From assembly GCA_037447655.1 (NCBI GenBank), contig JBBHKE010002008.1, forward strand, positions 269,194 through 333,193: 64,000 nucleotides of DNA, written 5' to 3'. Below, in pieces: positions 27,085-37,860 of this stretch. How positions within the stretch are numbered: the first letter of the stretch is position 1; each line of letters starts with the position of its first letter. This stretch comes from Zygnema cylindricum. Its lineage: Eukaryota > Streptophyta > Zygnematophyceae > Zygnematales > Zygnemataceae. The translations under genes were made by a program, and so were the position numbers. A model generated the notes under the pieces. The model was not told the DNA's origin and searched no databases. It was given only the letters and a program-made list of their open reading frames with translations.

Positions 27085-27698
27085 CACCGCGAATCGTAAT
27101 TAGAGTAATGAAAAAATTAGAGTAAAAAAACAAAAAAAAACAATTAGAGTAATGAACTCTAATTTATGTGATATAACTTTTTCCTAGAGGAAGTTTACTC
27201 TAATTTATTTAAGTACTCTATATTTGGTTATGTCGGTAATAATTATCCGCGCTGAAATTATGAACACTAAATTACGTAGACGTACAAAATCTGTCATTCC
27301 GTATAGTTTTGACGTCATTGTGACGTTAGGACTATTGTCGTGCTGAATGTCAGTTAATGTTCACACTGACGACGATGCTATCGACGGACGAGAGTTATGC
27401 GAACGGCTTTTTCCCGATGTGATTGATTTTTTGTTTAGTGTGATTTCACGTGCGAGCGCGATTCTATTAATTCATTATTTGTACATGTTTACTTATAAAA
27501 GTACAATTTTGCACGGTCACACGTCGTCCGTACACCACACTATTTAAAACGAACCTCTATTATAATTTTTTTCGCTAATTAAACTTACCTAAATTATAAT
27601 AATGAAAAAATTATAATCATTTACTCTATTTGACGTGATAGAGTTGAAACTTCGAGCGACCGAATTAGCGATATTTACTCTAATTACGATTCGCGGTG
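27085..27698. mobile_element. TA-target MITE (CACC family), 614 bp
   Basis: The ends CACCGCGAATCGTAATTAGA and TCTAATTACGATTCGCGGTG are perfect inverted repeats. The right flank is TA; the left flank is CA, probably a mutated TA. The interior repeats AATTAGAGTAA/TTACTCTAATT motifs. It is followed at once by TACTGTA and the next element. Confidence 0.88.
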
Positions 27699-27705
27699 TA
27701 CTGTA

Positions 27706-28179
27706 CACCGCGAATCGTAATTAGAGTAATGAAAAAATTAGAGTAGTGAACGCTAATTTATGTGATAGAGTTGTTTCAACTATGAAGTTTACTCTAATTT
27801 ATTTAAGTACTCTAATTTGGCACGCTAATATCCTCTACTGTAAATAAGGTATTCGTACAGAATTTGGCAAAACGTACAATTTATCGTCACTATGACGTTT
27901 GCACAACGCGGTTTGTTAAAACGCAGTTACATGATAACGACCTGTATTAAATCATTATTTGTACTTTTTTACTTAATAAAGTACAATTTTGCACGGTCGG
28001 AGGTCGTCCGTACTCCACACTATTTAGAACGAACCTATATTAGAATAAAAAACGCTAATTAAACTTTACCTTAAATAGAATAATGAAAAAAATATAATCA
28101 TTTACTCTATTTCATGTGATATAGTCGAAATTTCGAGCGAGTGAATTAGAGTAATTTACTCTAATTACGATTCCCGGTG
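27706..28179. mobile_element. TA-target MITE (CACC family), 474 bp
   Basis: The left end CACCGCGAATCGTAATTAGA pairs with the right end TCTAATTACGATTCCCGGTG (one mismatch). The left flank is TA; the right flank CA is a probable mutation. It is closely related to the element immediately to its left. Confidence 0.88.
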
Positions 28180-28433
28180 CACTGTACTGCAGAGGTCGCA
28201 AAAGTCAAAAATTTACATAACCGAAAGCGACCATTTTTTTTTGTTCAAAATCTGAGTAACCGACACCCGACCGGGTTATGTCACGCTCCAAATTTGTTAA
28301 CCGTTAACCGACCAACGTTTACGAAAATAAAAGTTAACCGAAACTCGATTTTTCGCGACTAACCGTGCCCGCCCGTAACCGAAAAAGTACAAAATTAACT
28401 AATGTACGACGTATGAATAAGCCAATAATTACG

Positions 28434-29173
28434 ATTTGTCGCGTTCCCTAAGATTTGCGAAATGAATAGTGTTTACTAACGTGTTAGATTTGCGACGCTT
28501 TGTCGCGTGCCCTAAAATTTGCGAAATGAATACACCGCGCATCGTTATTAGTGTCAACTACACTAATTTGGGTTCTTAAAATCTTGATTATTTTCCTCAA
28601 ATAGGATACATGATTTTATTTTTTCCTTGACGTTAATTAAGGTACCGTACAAAATAGCGTAAAGGACGAATTACAATTATATCTAAATAGTGTGGTGTAC
28701 GGTCGATGTCAGACCGTACATAAATGTACCTTTTCAAGTGAAAATTTTACAAAAAATGAGTTAAATCAGACGCGCACGCATAGGATCGTGCGCTAAAAAA
28801 ACGAGATTGTTCTGGCACGTAAACTAGTCTTACATGTACGGATATTTAAATTTCACGACGGCGTACGATTTTCAATATTTTGTACGGATACATATATTAA
28901 TGTATATAATCGTACAACAAATATTCCATTTTTGCTGTTCCCAAATTAGCATAAACGCCGAAATTAGAATACACCTTTTTAAAAAAAAAAAAAATAATCT
29001 TAATTAGCGTCAATGACGGTATATTTACTTCCACACTATTTAAACTTTGACACTAATAACGATGCGCGGTGTAGTGTACTACCGTGTCAGATTTGCGACG
29101 CTTTGTCGCGTTTCTCAAGATTTGCGAAATGAATAGTGTTACTACCGTGTCAGATTTGCGACGCTAATCATGA
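28434..29173. repeat. Internal tandem repeat (about 60-bp unit) of the hAT-like element
   Basis: Units reading GATTTGCGACGCTTTGTCGC, then AGATTTGCGAAATGAA, then TAGTGTTTACTA-like sequence, begin near 28434, 28486 and 29091, with a partial unit near 29153. The second unit is interrupted by the MITE at 28533-29071. Confidence 0.85.
28533..29071. mobile_element. TA-target MITE (539-bp subfamily), nested in the hAT-like element
   Basis: The ends CACCGCGCATCGTTATTAGT and ACTAATAACGATGCGCGGTG are perfect inverted repeats with TA on both sides. The sister repeat units of the host element still carry the uninterrupted site GAAATGAATAGTGT, whereas here GAAATGAATA is followed by the element and then TAGTGT. 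Confidence 0.93.
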
Positions 29174-29432
29174 TGTCACGTACTTCCACGATACCAAAGA
29201 GTACAAAGTATAATAATGTTGGATTGTATGGACAGTACAAAATTTTCATTTTTTTTGGTTTTTTGGTTGACCGACCGTAACTGACCGTTTTTTGTTTTCT
29301 GGTGAATCAACCGACCGCAACCGCCCGGCCCTCAAAATTTGGCAACCGAATCCGTTCCGGATCCGGCGCGGGCGGTCGGTTAACGGTCGATCATGGTTTC
29401 GGTTGACCGTTTGCGACCTCTGCTGTACTGTA

Positions 29433-29993
29433 CACCGCCAATCGTTATTAGCGTAGAAGTTTCTTTAGCGTATAATAATAATTACAGTGGTGTACGCTAA
29501 TTTAGAATTTGAAAATTTTGAAAAAAAACATACATTCTAATTTTTCAACAATTCTATATTGGGTCTTTGAAAAAAAGAAATGTCGTTCACAAACCTGTCT
29601 GCACTTATATAGGTGTTTGCACAAAATCTGACAAATCGTACACAAATTGTACGTTCACACAGTCGAAACGTGGTTGTTGGACGAATATGTGCGAACGTGA
29701 TATTTGACAACCCGATTTAATCTCCTTTTTAGAGCGCATATTCTCATGCGTCCGCGGTTACTAAAACTCATTAATTATACTTTTTCAGTTAAAAAAGTTA
29801 CAACTTTGTACGGTCTGACGCTGACCTTACAGCACACTATTTAACGATAACGTACTTTCGTTAATACGCTAATTGGACGAAAAACCCTCAATGGCGAACA
29901 GAAAAAAATAGAATAAGCTACGCTATTTGAGAATAAAATGAAAAAAAAACGGGACGGAATTAGCGTACACTACGCTAATAGCGATTGGCGGTG
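29433..29993. mobile_element. TA-target MITE (CACC family), 561 bp
   Basis: The ends CACCGCCAATCGTTATTAGC and GCTAATAGCGATTGGCGGTG are inverted repeats with TA flanks. The right side continues with TACTGTA into the next element. Confidence 0.88.
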
Positions 29994-30000
29994 TACTGTA

Positions 30001-30197
30001 CACCGCCAATCGCTATTAGAGTATATAACGCCAGTTCGGTGCCCTTTTTTCAAAAAAAAAAACCTGAAATACAATTAATAACGCTATTTAAGTACGTGGA
30101 CCATAATCTGCCACGTCTCAGGTACTAAATTAGAATCAATAACGCTAATTGTTTTTTGACGCTATTTAATCCTTGACTCTAATAGCGATTGGCGGTG
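30001..30197. mobile_element. TA-target MITE (CACC family), 197 bp
   Basis: The ends CACCGCCAATCGCTATTAGA and TCTAATAGCGATTGGCGGTG are perfect inverted repeats with TA flanks. It belongs to the same short subfamily as 53826-54021. Confidence 0.88.
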
Positions 30198-30441
30198 TAC
30201 TGTATTAGTCGAACAGAGACGAAAATCGGCGATATTGATCCAGGAATCCTGTTGGAAGGGTGCTCGCTCAACGAATCAAAGATTCAAAGGTACGCTTGGG
30301 CAAAGCGGTTGATGATTCCAAAGAGCTCAGATCAACGGAATCGAGTTTCGCACCTCCACGTCGACTCTACTAGGCGTCTTCAGAAGTAAGCATCGAGAAT
30401 TCTTCCCTCGTTTTATTGACTTCATTTATCGTAACTAGTTA

Positions 30442-30980
30442 CACCGCGAATCGTTATTAGTGTCAAAGTGTAAATAGTGTTTAAGAAAATTTACCGTAAT
30501 TGATGCTAATTAAGAATTTGTTTTTTTTTTAAAAAAAGGTGTATTCTAATTTCGGCATTATGCTAATTTGGGAACTGCAAAAATGGAATATCCGCCGTAC
30601 GATTATATACATTAATATATGTACTTGTACAAAATATTAGAAATCGTACGCCGTCGTGAAATTTAAATATTCGTACATGTCAGACTAGTTTACGTGTCAG
30701 ACTAATTTCGTTTTTTGAGCGCACGTTCCTATGCGTGCGCGTCTGATTTAATTATTTTTTTGTAAAATTTTCACTTGAAAAGGTAGATTTATGTATGGTC
30801 TGACATCGTCCGTACACCACACTATTTATATATTATTGTACTTTCATTCTTTACGCTATTTTGTACGGTACCTTAATTAACGTCAAGGAAAAATTAAAAT
30901 CATGCATCCTATTTGAGGAAAAAAATCAAAATTTTAAGAACCCAAATTAGTGACTTTGACACTAATAACGATTCGCGGTG
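30442..30980. mobile_element. TA-target MITE (539-bp subfamily), free-standing copy
   Basis: The ends CACCGCGAATCGTTATTAGT and ACTAATAACGATTCGCGGTG are perfect inverted repeats with TA flanks. It has exactly the length of the copy at 28533-29071 and lies in the opposite orientation to it, as shown by the shared block with GTACCTTAATTAACGTCAAG. It lies about 200 bp upstream of the LdpA-like start codon. Confidence 0.93.
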
Positions 30981-31185
30981 TAGCGGTTGCATACGGAATC
31001 CTCCGAAAGTCGGAATCCCTCCATTTACACGAAAAGTTTGAAGAGACTAAAATCGTAAAAATTGAAAATTTCCTCCTTTCAAGTTTCCGTCCTTAGGATG
31101 AGGTAGAAATTTCTAAGTCAACAGAAGACCCTCCCCTATTTTATCTTAAACAAGTAAACAGAATAGAAAAACTTATTTTTAACCG

Positions 31186-34100
31186 ATGGCCGCGTCATCT
31201 GCCACTGTGACAAATGTTACAATCAGACTGCCAACCAGTTCTCCTGCAATTGACTCTGTCCGGCGAGTTACATGCAACCATTGGAAACGCTTTAGGGTTT
31301 CTCCCGTGTGTTCTGCAGCCATGGCGTCTGTCAGGAAAGAGTCTATGGGAGACTTGGCGGCTGCTATAGCTTTATGGGGTGCTCGTGAAGGGAGGGAGAC
31401 ACAGGAGGCGGCCTTGAGAAATGGACAATGGGCAAAACTTATCTGTGGAGCAAGTTTTGAGGTTAGCTGTATTGTAATTTTCTGGACAGTTCACATGTTT
31501 GGAATGGTTGGAAACGCTCGAAATGTACCATGTGAAATGTGAAATGATGGAATGCTGAGATGCTGGGATCATAGAACTTAAAATTTGGATTGTTAGAATG
31601 TTTCGAAATTAGTCTTGAAATATTTATGTTTTGAAAGGAATAATAATTCACAGCTCAGATATTTTTCTGTACATTTCTGACATTTTCAGCACGAACTTTT
31701 TGAGAATTTGAGCTTCTTTGCGTTAATATGGTAAAGACATGTAGGGGAGATTTTTGGGGAATTTTGAAACATAATTATTGAACATTTGAAATTTTCAAAG
31801 TTTAGCCGTTTATAGAACTAGCTGTTATCTATGAAAAAAACATACATAGTTCATCTCTTGTATGTAAAAGTCATGTTCAAAGGATGGATGGAAAAATAAC
31901 ACAACTTGCAATCAAAGTCAAGTTTTGTCTTTGCGCTGTTATTCTGTCCAGTCAAGTTCGTGTTCAGCTGATTAATACACAAGATAATTATTAAAATAGA
32001 GTATGGTGAAGGAGAGTCAGAATTCTTAAAAAATTGACCCCCATTTTTTCTTTATCGCTCACACACGGGCCATGCTGCGATGTAATCACTAAGCTTGAAT
32101 CAAATAAGAAATTTGGATGTATTTTTGTGCAGGACGTTGTCGACGTTCGGAACTTATCGTTGATTTACACTCTCGTAGGAAGTGAGTGATTTCCGGCCGT
32201 ACTGTGTTACCACTATATCACTATTCCAGATGCTCTGGAATTAGCTCCTGTTTAATGAATCTATTTCTAAATGCAATCCAGTCTTTAATGAATCTCTTTC
32301 AAAAATCTCTCGAGTCTTCAATGAATTTCTTTCCAAATGCGCTCCAGGCTTTAATGAATCTCTTTCCGAGTACTTCAGTCTAACTGGCTATATGTTTGGA
32401 ATTCTTTGGGTTCAGTTGATTGTATTGACTGTGCGGCAGATAAGGCAGTTGTAGCGGCCGTTCTAGAGGGCATTGAAGCAGCTGTAGCTCTGGCCAAGGA
32501 GAAGGCAAAAATAAAACTTCGGCGGCCATGGCTAATGGTCAGCATTAATGATGAAAAAGATCCACATTTTCGAAAAGCAGGTGAGCTCTCATGTTTTTTT
32601 CACTCTACTTCTCGTGCAGTTTTGTGAAAAGAGTTGCTTTTCTTATTTTGACTTTTGTCAAAACTTTGGTGTGGTTGGTAAAGCTTTCGATCCTGGAAAA
32701 TGTCCTCCGAACTGTCCTCGCCCATGTGAGAAAGTCTGTCCCGCGCAAGCCATCAAATTGGAATGGACTCCTGCAAGTCAGCAAAGCTCTGCCACAGAGA
32801 ACATGTCATCATGGGTGAGTACAGATCCAAAACTGTTTGGACTTTCAGTTTAACGGATATGGAAAATGCATGTCCCACAGAATTTACCCTCATACGATGC
32901 GACTTTGCGTACTTTTCCTTTCAAACAATGTCGAAGTGTTGTGATATTTGCAGGGGTTTTGTTTTCAGATTGTCCGTTCTAATTTCTTAACTGCAGAATT
33001 TTTTCTGCAGTGTGCTGTTGACTTGGAAGATTGCATTGGCATTCTTTGGAAACTGAGGAAAAAAAACTGAAAACGGACTGTGGACATTGTGTTTAAATTG
33101 AAAATGTTGGGTTGCAGACGGGTGGGGTGATAACAGAGCGATGTTACGGTTGTGGAAGATGTCTTCCAGTTTGTCCACTTGGACTCATCGGTTAGGCAGA
33201 GCAACCCCTTTTAAGGTGCTTTGTAATTGTTAGTTATTGTTGTTAATTTGGTTGTTAAATGTTTATGTTGGTTCAAGTGTTTATGTGTATGTGTTTTATT
33301 AAAAAACAATGTTAAGTTTTCAAAAATGTGTAGAACTCAAAGCAGGAGCACCACTGAACAAAATAGATTCAACTCACCGAGTGATATTTCTTCTTTTTGG
33401 GACTAGATTTAGAATTCTACTTATTTGTGGATGACATGTCTCCTCGTTCCAAACTTTTTTCTTTGATTAAGACATTATTGTTGCTTATTTTGGGGGATGG
33501 GAAGGATGGGATACAGAGGCAGAAACGTATGTAAGAGGTTTTGATGAAGTGGCAAACCTTTTAAATGACTGTCCGGTAGACGCTATTGAGATCCATACAG
33601 GCCCTGGGTAGGGATTTTTTTTTTTTTCCTCTTCTCAAAACCAATTTCACTACAGAACAATATAAGACTTTAGAATCGCCTTCCCCCGTGATTAATGTGG
33701 CTCATACTAGTTCCAGATGCCGATTTTCTGAAGCCCACACATAATTTGATGGGCCATGTTTTTAGAAGTGAAGATTTTGTGGACTGTAAATATCACAAAG
33801 GTCCTTTTTGGGTGTATATGAAGTGATGCGGTCTATGCTATTTTTCCATCTCAACCATTATTGTTATCCCGTCGTTACTGATTTTGGTGTAGTGTCAATT
33901 TTATCATGCATACGATTTGTTTTTCTTATGGTACCTCTGTGTGAGCTTGTACATTTTATGACAAAATTGGGTCTCCATTTTAGTGCTATGACATCCATTT
34001 TTTTACAAGAAGATGTTGTTTTTTTAGTTGCTGTACTTTCTACCAAGAGGTTGGTTGACTTGAGCAAATGTTTTTTCTAATGTAACAACTGAACACATCT

Positions 34101-37100
34101 TCTTGTAAGATATCCGAATCAATTAGAAATTCAAGATTTTTCATTTAACGTTTTCCATTGTTTCTTAATGCTCGCAATGTGTTTGACATCGTTCTTTTCT
34201 TTTCATTTTGTTCTTGTAAGGTGAATCATTGATCTTTCAATATTCCTTTCGGTTATTTTTTGTTTGAGATCTATTGCAGGCATTTGCCTGCCTTTGAGGC
34301 TCTGTGGGAACAACTCGGATCATCGATTTCAAATCTCAAATTAGTTGCTGTAAGTTTATTGTGTGCTCCAAAACAATGTGTAGAAAAAGTTTATAAACTG
34401 TATAGAAACCATAAAAGTGTAGAAACTAGTATATAAACTAGTATTTAGACAAGTATGTAAGTACACCGTGTATCGCTATTAGTGTTAATGTTTTTTGCAG
34501 CCTTTAAATTCATTTTCTTGCACACTAGTCGGATTATCAATCTGACATATGGAAAGCTAAGATTCTTACATTTTGGTTGGCGGTAAAATCGCACACGTGC
34601 ACAGAGAAAAATGGATTTATATCCTGGAAAAAACTTTAGCACTAACACTAATAGCAATACACCGTGTAGTGTATAAGCTAGTATACTGATAAACTAGTAT
34701 AGAAAATGCTAGATTGAACTATCTGAACTGGACATCTACGTATTTATCAACACTAAATCAAATTCTTAGTAAATATTCCCATGATTTCACTTTAGAATCT
34801 TGCAGATTATGGAATTCGGGACATCAGCACCCAAACATATCATTGTCTAAACACAAGAAACACAGAAATCCAGGAAAGCACGTCATTGATAAAGTTTTCA
34901 ATTTAATATGTCTGATGAGAATTGTTCCTTTCTTTCTGTTCATTTTTTTCAATTTTCACATACAGGTGAGCTTACCAGATCTCGGAAATGAAATGGCTCC
35001 CTCCATGATTTCCATGTGGGAAATAATGAAGCCTTACATAAATGGCCTTTCCTTATGGCAGGTGAATAATTACCCTTTCCTCCGCATTTTTTCTCTTTCT
35101 CACTTGTTGTCGGTGAAACATATAGGTGGGAAACCTGAATACATACCTGGAAAATGTCACTTCAATGCTGATTCAAATAATAAACACATCTAATATCTGC
35201 ACAGTCCCTCCTCCCTCCTTCCCTCCTAACACTTCTCTCTACTTTTGTCCTCTTTTTTTTTTTTTGCAGCTGGATGGCCGCCCTATGAGTGGAGATATTG
35301 GAGATGGGAGTGCCCATGCGGCAGTTAAGCTTGCCCAAAAGACTCTCTCTCTCTCTAACCTTCCTCCAGGTGGGATGTTCTAACAAAAAGAACATGAACG
35401 TAATCCCATCTTCTCCCGTAGGTAAGATGTCTTTAGTATACCAGAATAAACTTAACTTCCTCGAGGTGAGATGTCCTTAGGATAACTAAATTAACTTAAA
35501 ACAATGTCATATCGGACATGATCCAGTAATCAACTACACCGTGATTTGTTATCAAGAACACTTATTCTGTGCCGTTTTCTCTTCCCCTCTGACCACAAAA
35601 AAACGTTAATATTACTAATTTGTTATTTTCTTAATGCTAATTCTTTAGACAGTTTGAAAACAGCCACGTCTTTTGGAACTGAATTATAATTAATAACTAT
35701 AATATTAACCCCACACTAATAATTTCTTTAATAACAATCGATTCTGTAGCGTTAAGATTTCAAAAAACAGCCTTCAGAATCTTGTAGGATTATTTTTTGG
35801 ATTCGCTAATACCGACAAAATGTTTTTCATTTCAACTCAGGCTTCGTGCAACTCGCAGGAGGAACCAACAACCGAACTGTTCCTATTCTTCAGCAAACTG
35901 GTTTTCTCCAGAAAGGTAAGTTCCAGTATTAAGGAACAGGTTAACAAACAGTATCAGCAACAGTTAAGTAACCAGTTAAGCTCCAGTAGTAAGGAATGTT
36001 TAGTTCATTGGCATTGTCACTCGACACTGCCCACCGTGATTAGTAGTGTTGTATATCAAACGAATTCAAGGTCGATAAATCGTGATATGGGTCTGCTACC
36101 GCGTCTCGAAAATTCGATATTTATTGAGTTTGCCTTTAAATGTCGCTAATTCGATACTTGCCGATTATCGACAGATAACCGTTCAGTAACTCTTAAGCAA
36201 ATCTTTACCAGACACAAAACATATCTCGCCAAATCTTCAACCAACAATTGATTGGCCCAAAATTTTATGTTCGTGAATAGTCTAACGTTCAAACGCTTTC
36301 TTGAAGTACATTGTGGTGCCAAAAACTACGGCAAGGTTCTGACAAATCTAAAGACAAGAAACCGCCCATTGCCCGGAAACAAAAACCATATTGGTTTGCT
36401 TTTTCTGTCATTTGCTGCAGATTTACAAAGTACGGAATTTTTATGGACTTTCACTTTTGCCATGGCAAATCCCTTTACGAAATGCTTCCTCAAAAATAAC
36501 TTATCCAGGAATTTGAGTAAGGTTCACTTAGGGTCTTACCATTTCATTTGACCACGGGTCCCTTGTATTAGAAAAAACCATAGAGCGTTGCGTTTTTGCG
36601 GCAAATTTCAAGAAACTGTATCCCATGAGTTGTGACGCAAAGTCAAACATGTGTACAAATTCATTATGGTACAGTCCAGTGTAGTGTACCGTCTGAGAAA
36701 CATTTTCCAGCCTCGGCAGCGTAGAAAAAAAACGTTTGAAGAGTACAGTTATCGATGATATTGCAATATCGATGTATCGCGATCTTCGGCGATACGATAT
36801 GTTGGACAGCATCTCAAAAAGTACATATCGATTATCGGCAAGACCTGCCTGATATACAACACTATTGATTAATATGGATGAAACAATTAAGTTTCATCCA
36901 TACAAGTCGATCTTCACTCGTAATGTAGTGTTTATAAGTAGTTACGACTAGTAAGTTTTTGGGGGATAACAAGCTACCAGGCAGACCCTTTTGTTCCATC
37001 AATAAATTTTCAACGACGTAATTGTTTTCATCAATAATGTTGGTTTCTCCAGACTAACTATGTTGGACGATGTAGTGGATTGTTTCTCGAAGCAGTGGCA

Positions 37101-37860
37101 TTGAAAGCAGTTTGCACGTTTAAAATTTTGCAAGAGGGGTGATTCAGGTGGAGGTTCCTTTAATGACAATACGACAAAAATAGCCGGTGTGGCATATGGA
37201 GGGTATGCGCGGAAGGTAGTCGTCTTCTTCTGAAAAACCCAATTTGCTCATGTTGGTTCTTTAAACAGGAAAGTCGATGAAGAACGATTTTCTGCTAAAA
37301 AATGAATCATCAAGTCATATTGACTTTTAAAAAGAAAAAAAGTTAGTGCATCATCCTCCTTGTTGAATATGTTGTTTTTCGTTCGAAATGGAAAGCCTGT
37401 AACAGTCTACCATGAATATTAGATTAGTTCAAGAGCATAAATGAAATTCGCGCGACTGTATTTTCGTTCACCGGTTGAAGTTACCACCCAAGTAGGTTTT
37501 TCACTCGTAAAAATCATGGATGCAAAATTTGTCTGTTTTTCCAGCCAGCTCCAATATTGTGTTGCCTAACCATCTCTCTAGTTTGTCCGCTTCTTTCTGC
37601 TCCCCCTTTTTTTTCACTCCATTCCTGTTTTCTTGCTTCGTTTTTTTGTTGTAATTTTATTTTCTTGAACTGAATTGAACTCACCTGCATTTTTGTGAAT
37701 CGGTACCCTGCAGATCGTGACTTCGGTCACTTCACAATCAGACGATTTAAGTAGAAACGAGCCTCTTTGTATGGAGCATAACCTTGCAGTTTTGCTGAAA
37801 AGGGTGCATATTGCTGCTGAACTTCTGGCTCCTCTAAAGGGTGCACATAGCCATCAATAA
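31186..37860 (+). CDS. ldpA: LdpA-like 4Fe-4S protein, probably plastid-targeted
   Basis: Twelve phase-consistent exons: 31186-31461, 32133-32181, 32416-32580, 32684-32814, 33118-33190, 33517-33607, 34280-34349, 34966-35061, 35270-35369, 35841-35915, 37148-37215 and 37714-37860, giving 446 residues. The first ~45 residues are Ser/Thr/Arg-rich (MAASSATVTNVTIRLP), like a chloroplast transit peptide. Two iron-sulfur motifs follow: CPPNCPRPCEKVCP at about 170-183 and CYGCGRCLPVCP at about 216-227. The C-terminal half (YVRGFDEVANLLNDCPVDAI, GFVQLAGGTNNRTVPIL, VAYGGYARK) fits the LdpA C-terminal domain. In cyanobacteria LdpA is a redox-sensing protein that modulates circadian period with light; its role in plants is not settled. 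Introns 7, 9 and 10 carry TIR elements. Confidence 0.9.
34464..34666. mobile_element. TA-target MITE (CACC family), 203 bp, in LdpA-like intron 7
   Basis: The ends CACCGTGTATCGCTATTAGT and ACTAATAGCAATACACCGTG are inverted repeats with two mismatches, with TA on both sides. The interior resembles the copy at 49552-49770 (GCACACGTGCACAGAGAAAA against CACGGGTGCACAGAAAAAAG). Confidence 0.85.
35537..35750. mobile_element. Degenerate TA-target MITE in LdpA-like intron 9
   Basis: The left end is TA plus CACCGTGATTTGTTAT. The right end (AATAACAATCGATTCTGTAG) is eroded. The interior follows the element at 921-1105, with the shared order GCCACGTC, AACCCCACACTAATAATTTC. Confidence 0.6.
36044..36864. 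mobile_element. hAT-like element, TAGTGTTGTG family, copy 2 (821 bp)
   Basis: The ends TAGTGTTGTATATCA and TGATATACAACACTA are perfect inverted repeats. The flanking 8-mers GTGATTAG and TTGATTAA match at 6 of 8 positions. The right subterminal part again has ATCGATGATATTGCAATATC-type palindromes. It lies in LdpA-like intron 10 (35916-37147) and makes up most of it. Confidence 0.8.

Larger units (their letters stand above)
28190..29422. mobile_element. hAT-like element with perfect 8-bp target duplication (1,233 bp)
   Basis: The termini CAGAGGTCGCAAA and TTTGCGACCTCTG are perfect inverted repeats of hAT type. The flanking 8-mers at 28182-28189 and 29423-29430 are both CTGTACTG. Subterminal regions hold inverted copies of AACCGACCG-like motifs. 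The interior has a tandem repeat and a nested MITE (28533-29071). No transposase frame is visible, so the element is non-autonomous. Confidence 0.92.

Noticed and set aside
25893-30980. CRISPR-like or satellite array
   Set aside because: The repeated sequences are inverted ends of separate elements with different interiors and TA duplications, not regularly spaced direct repeats.
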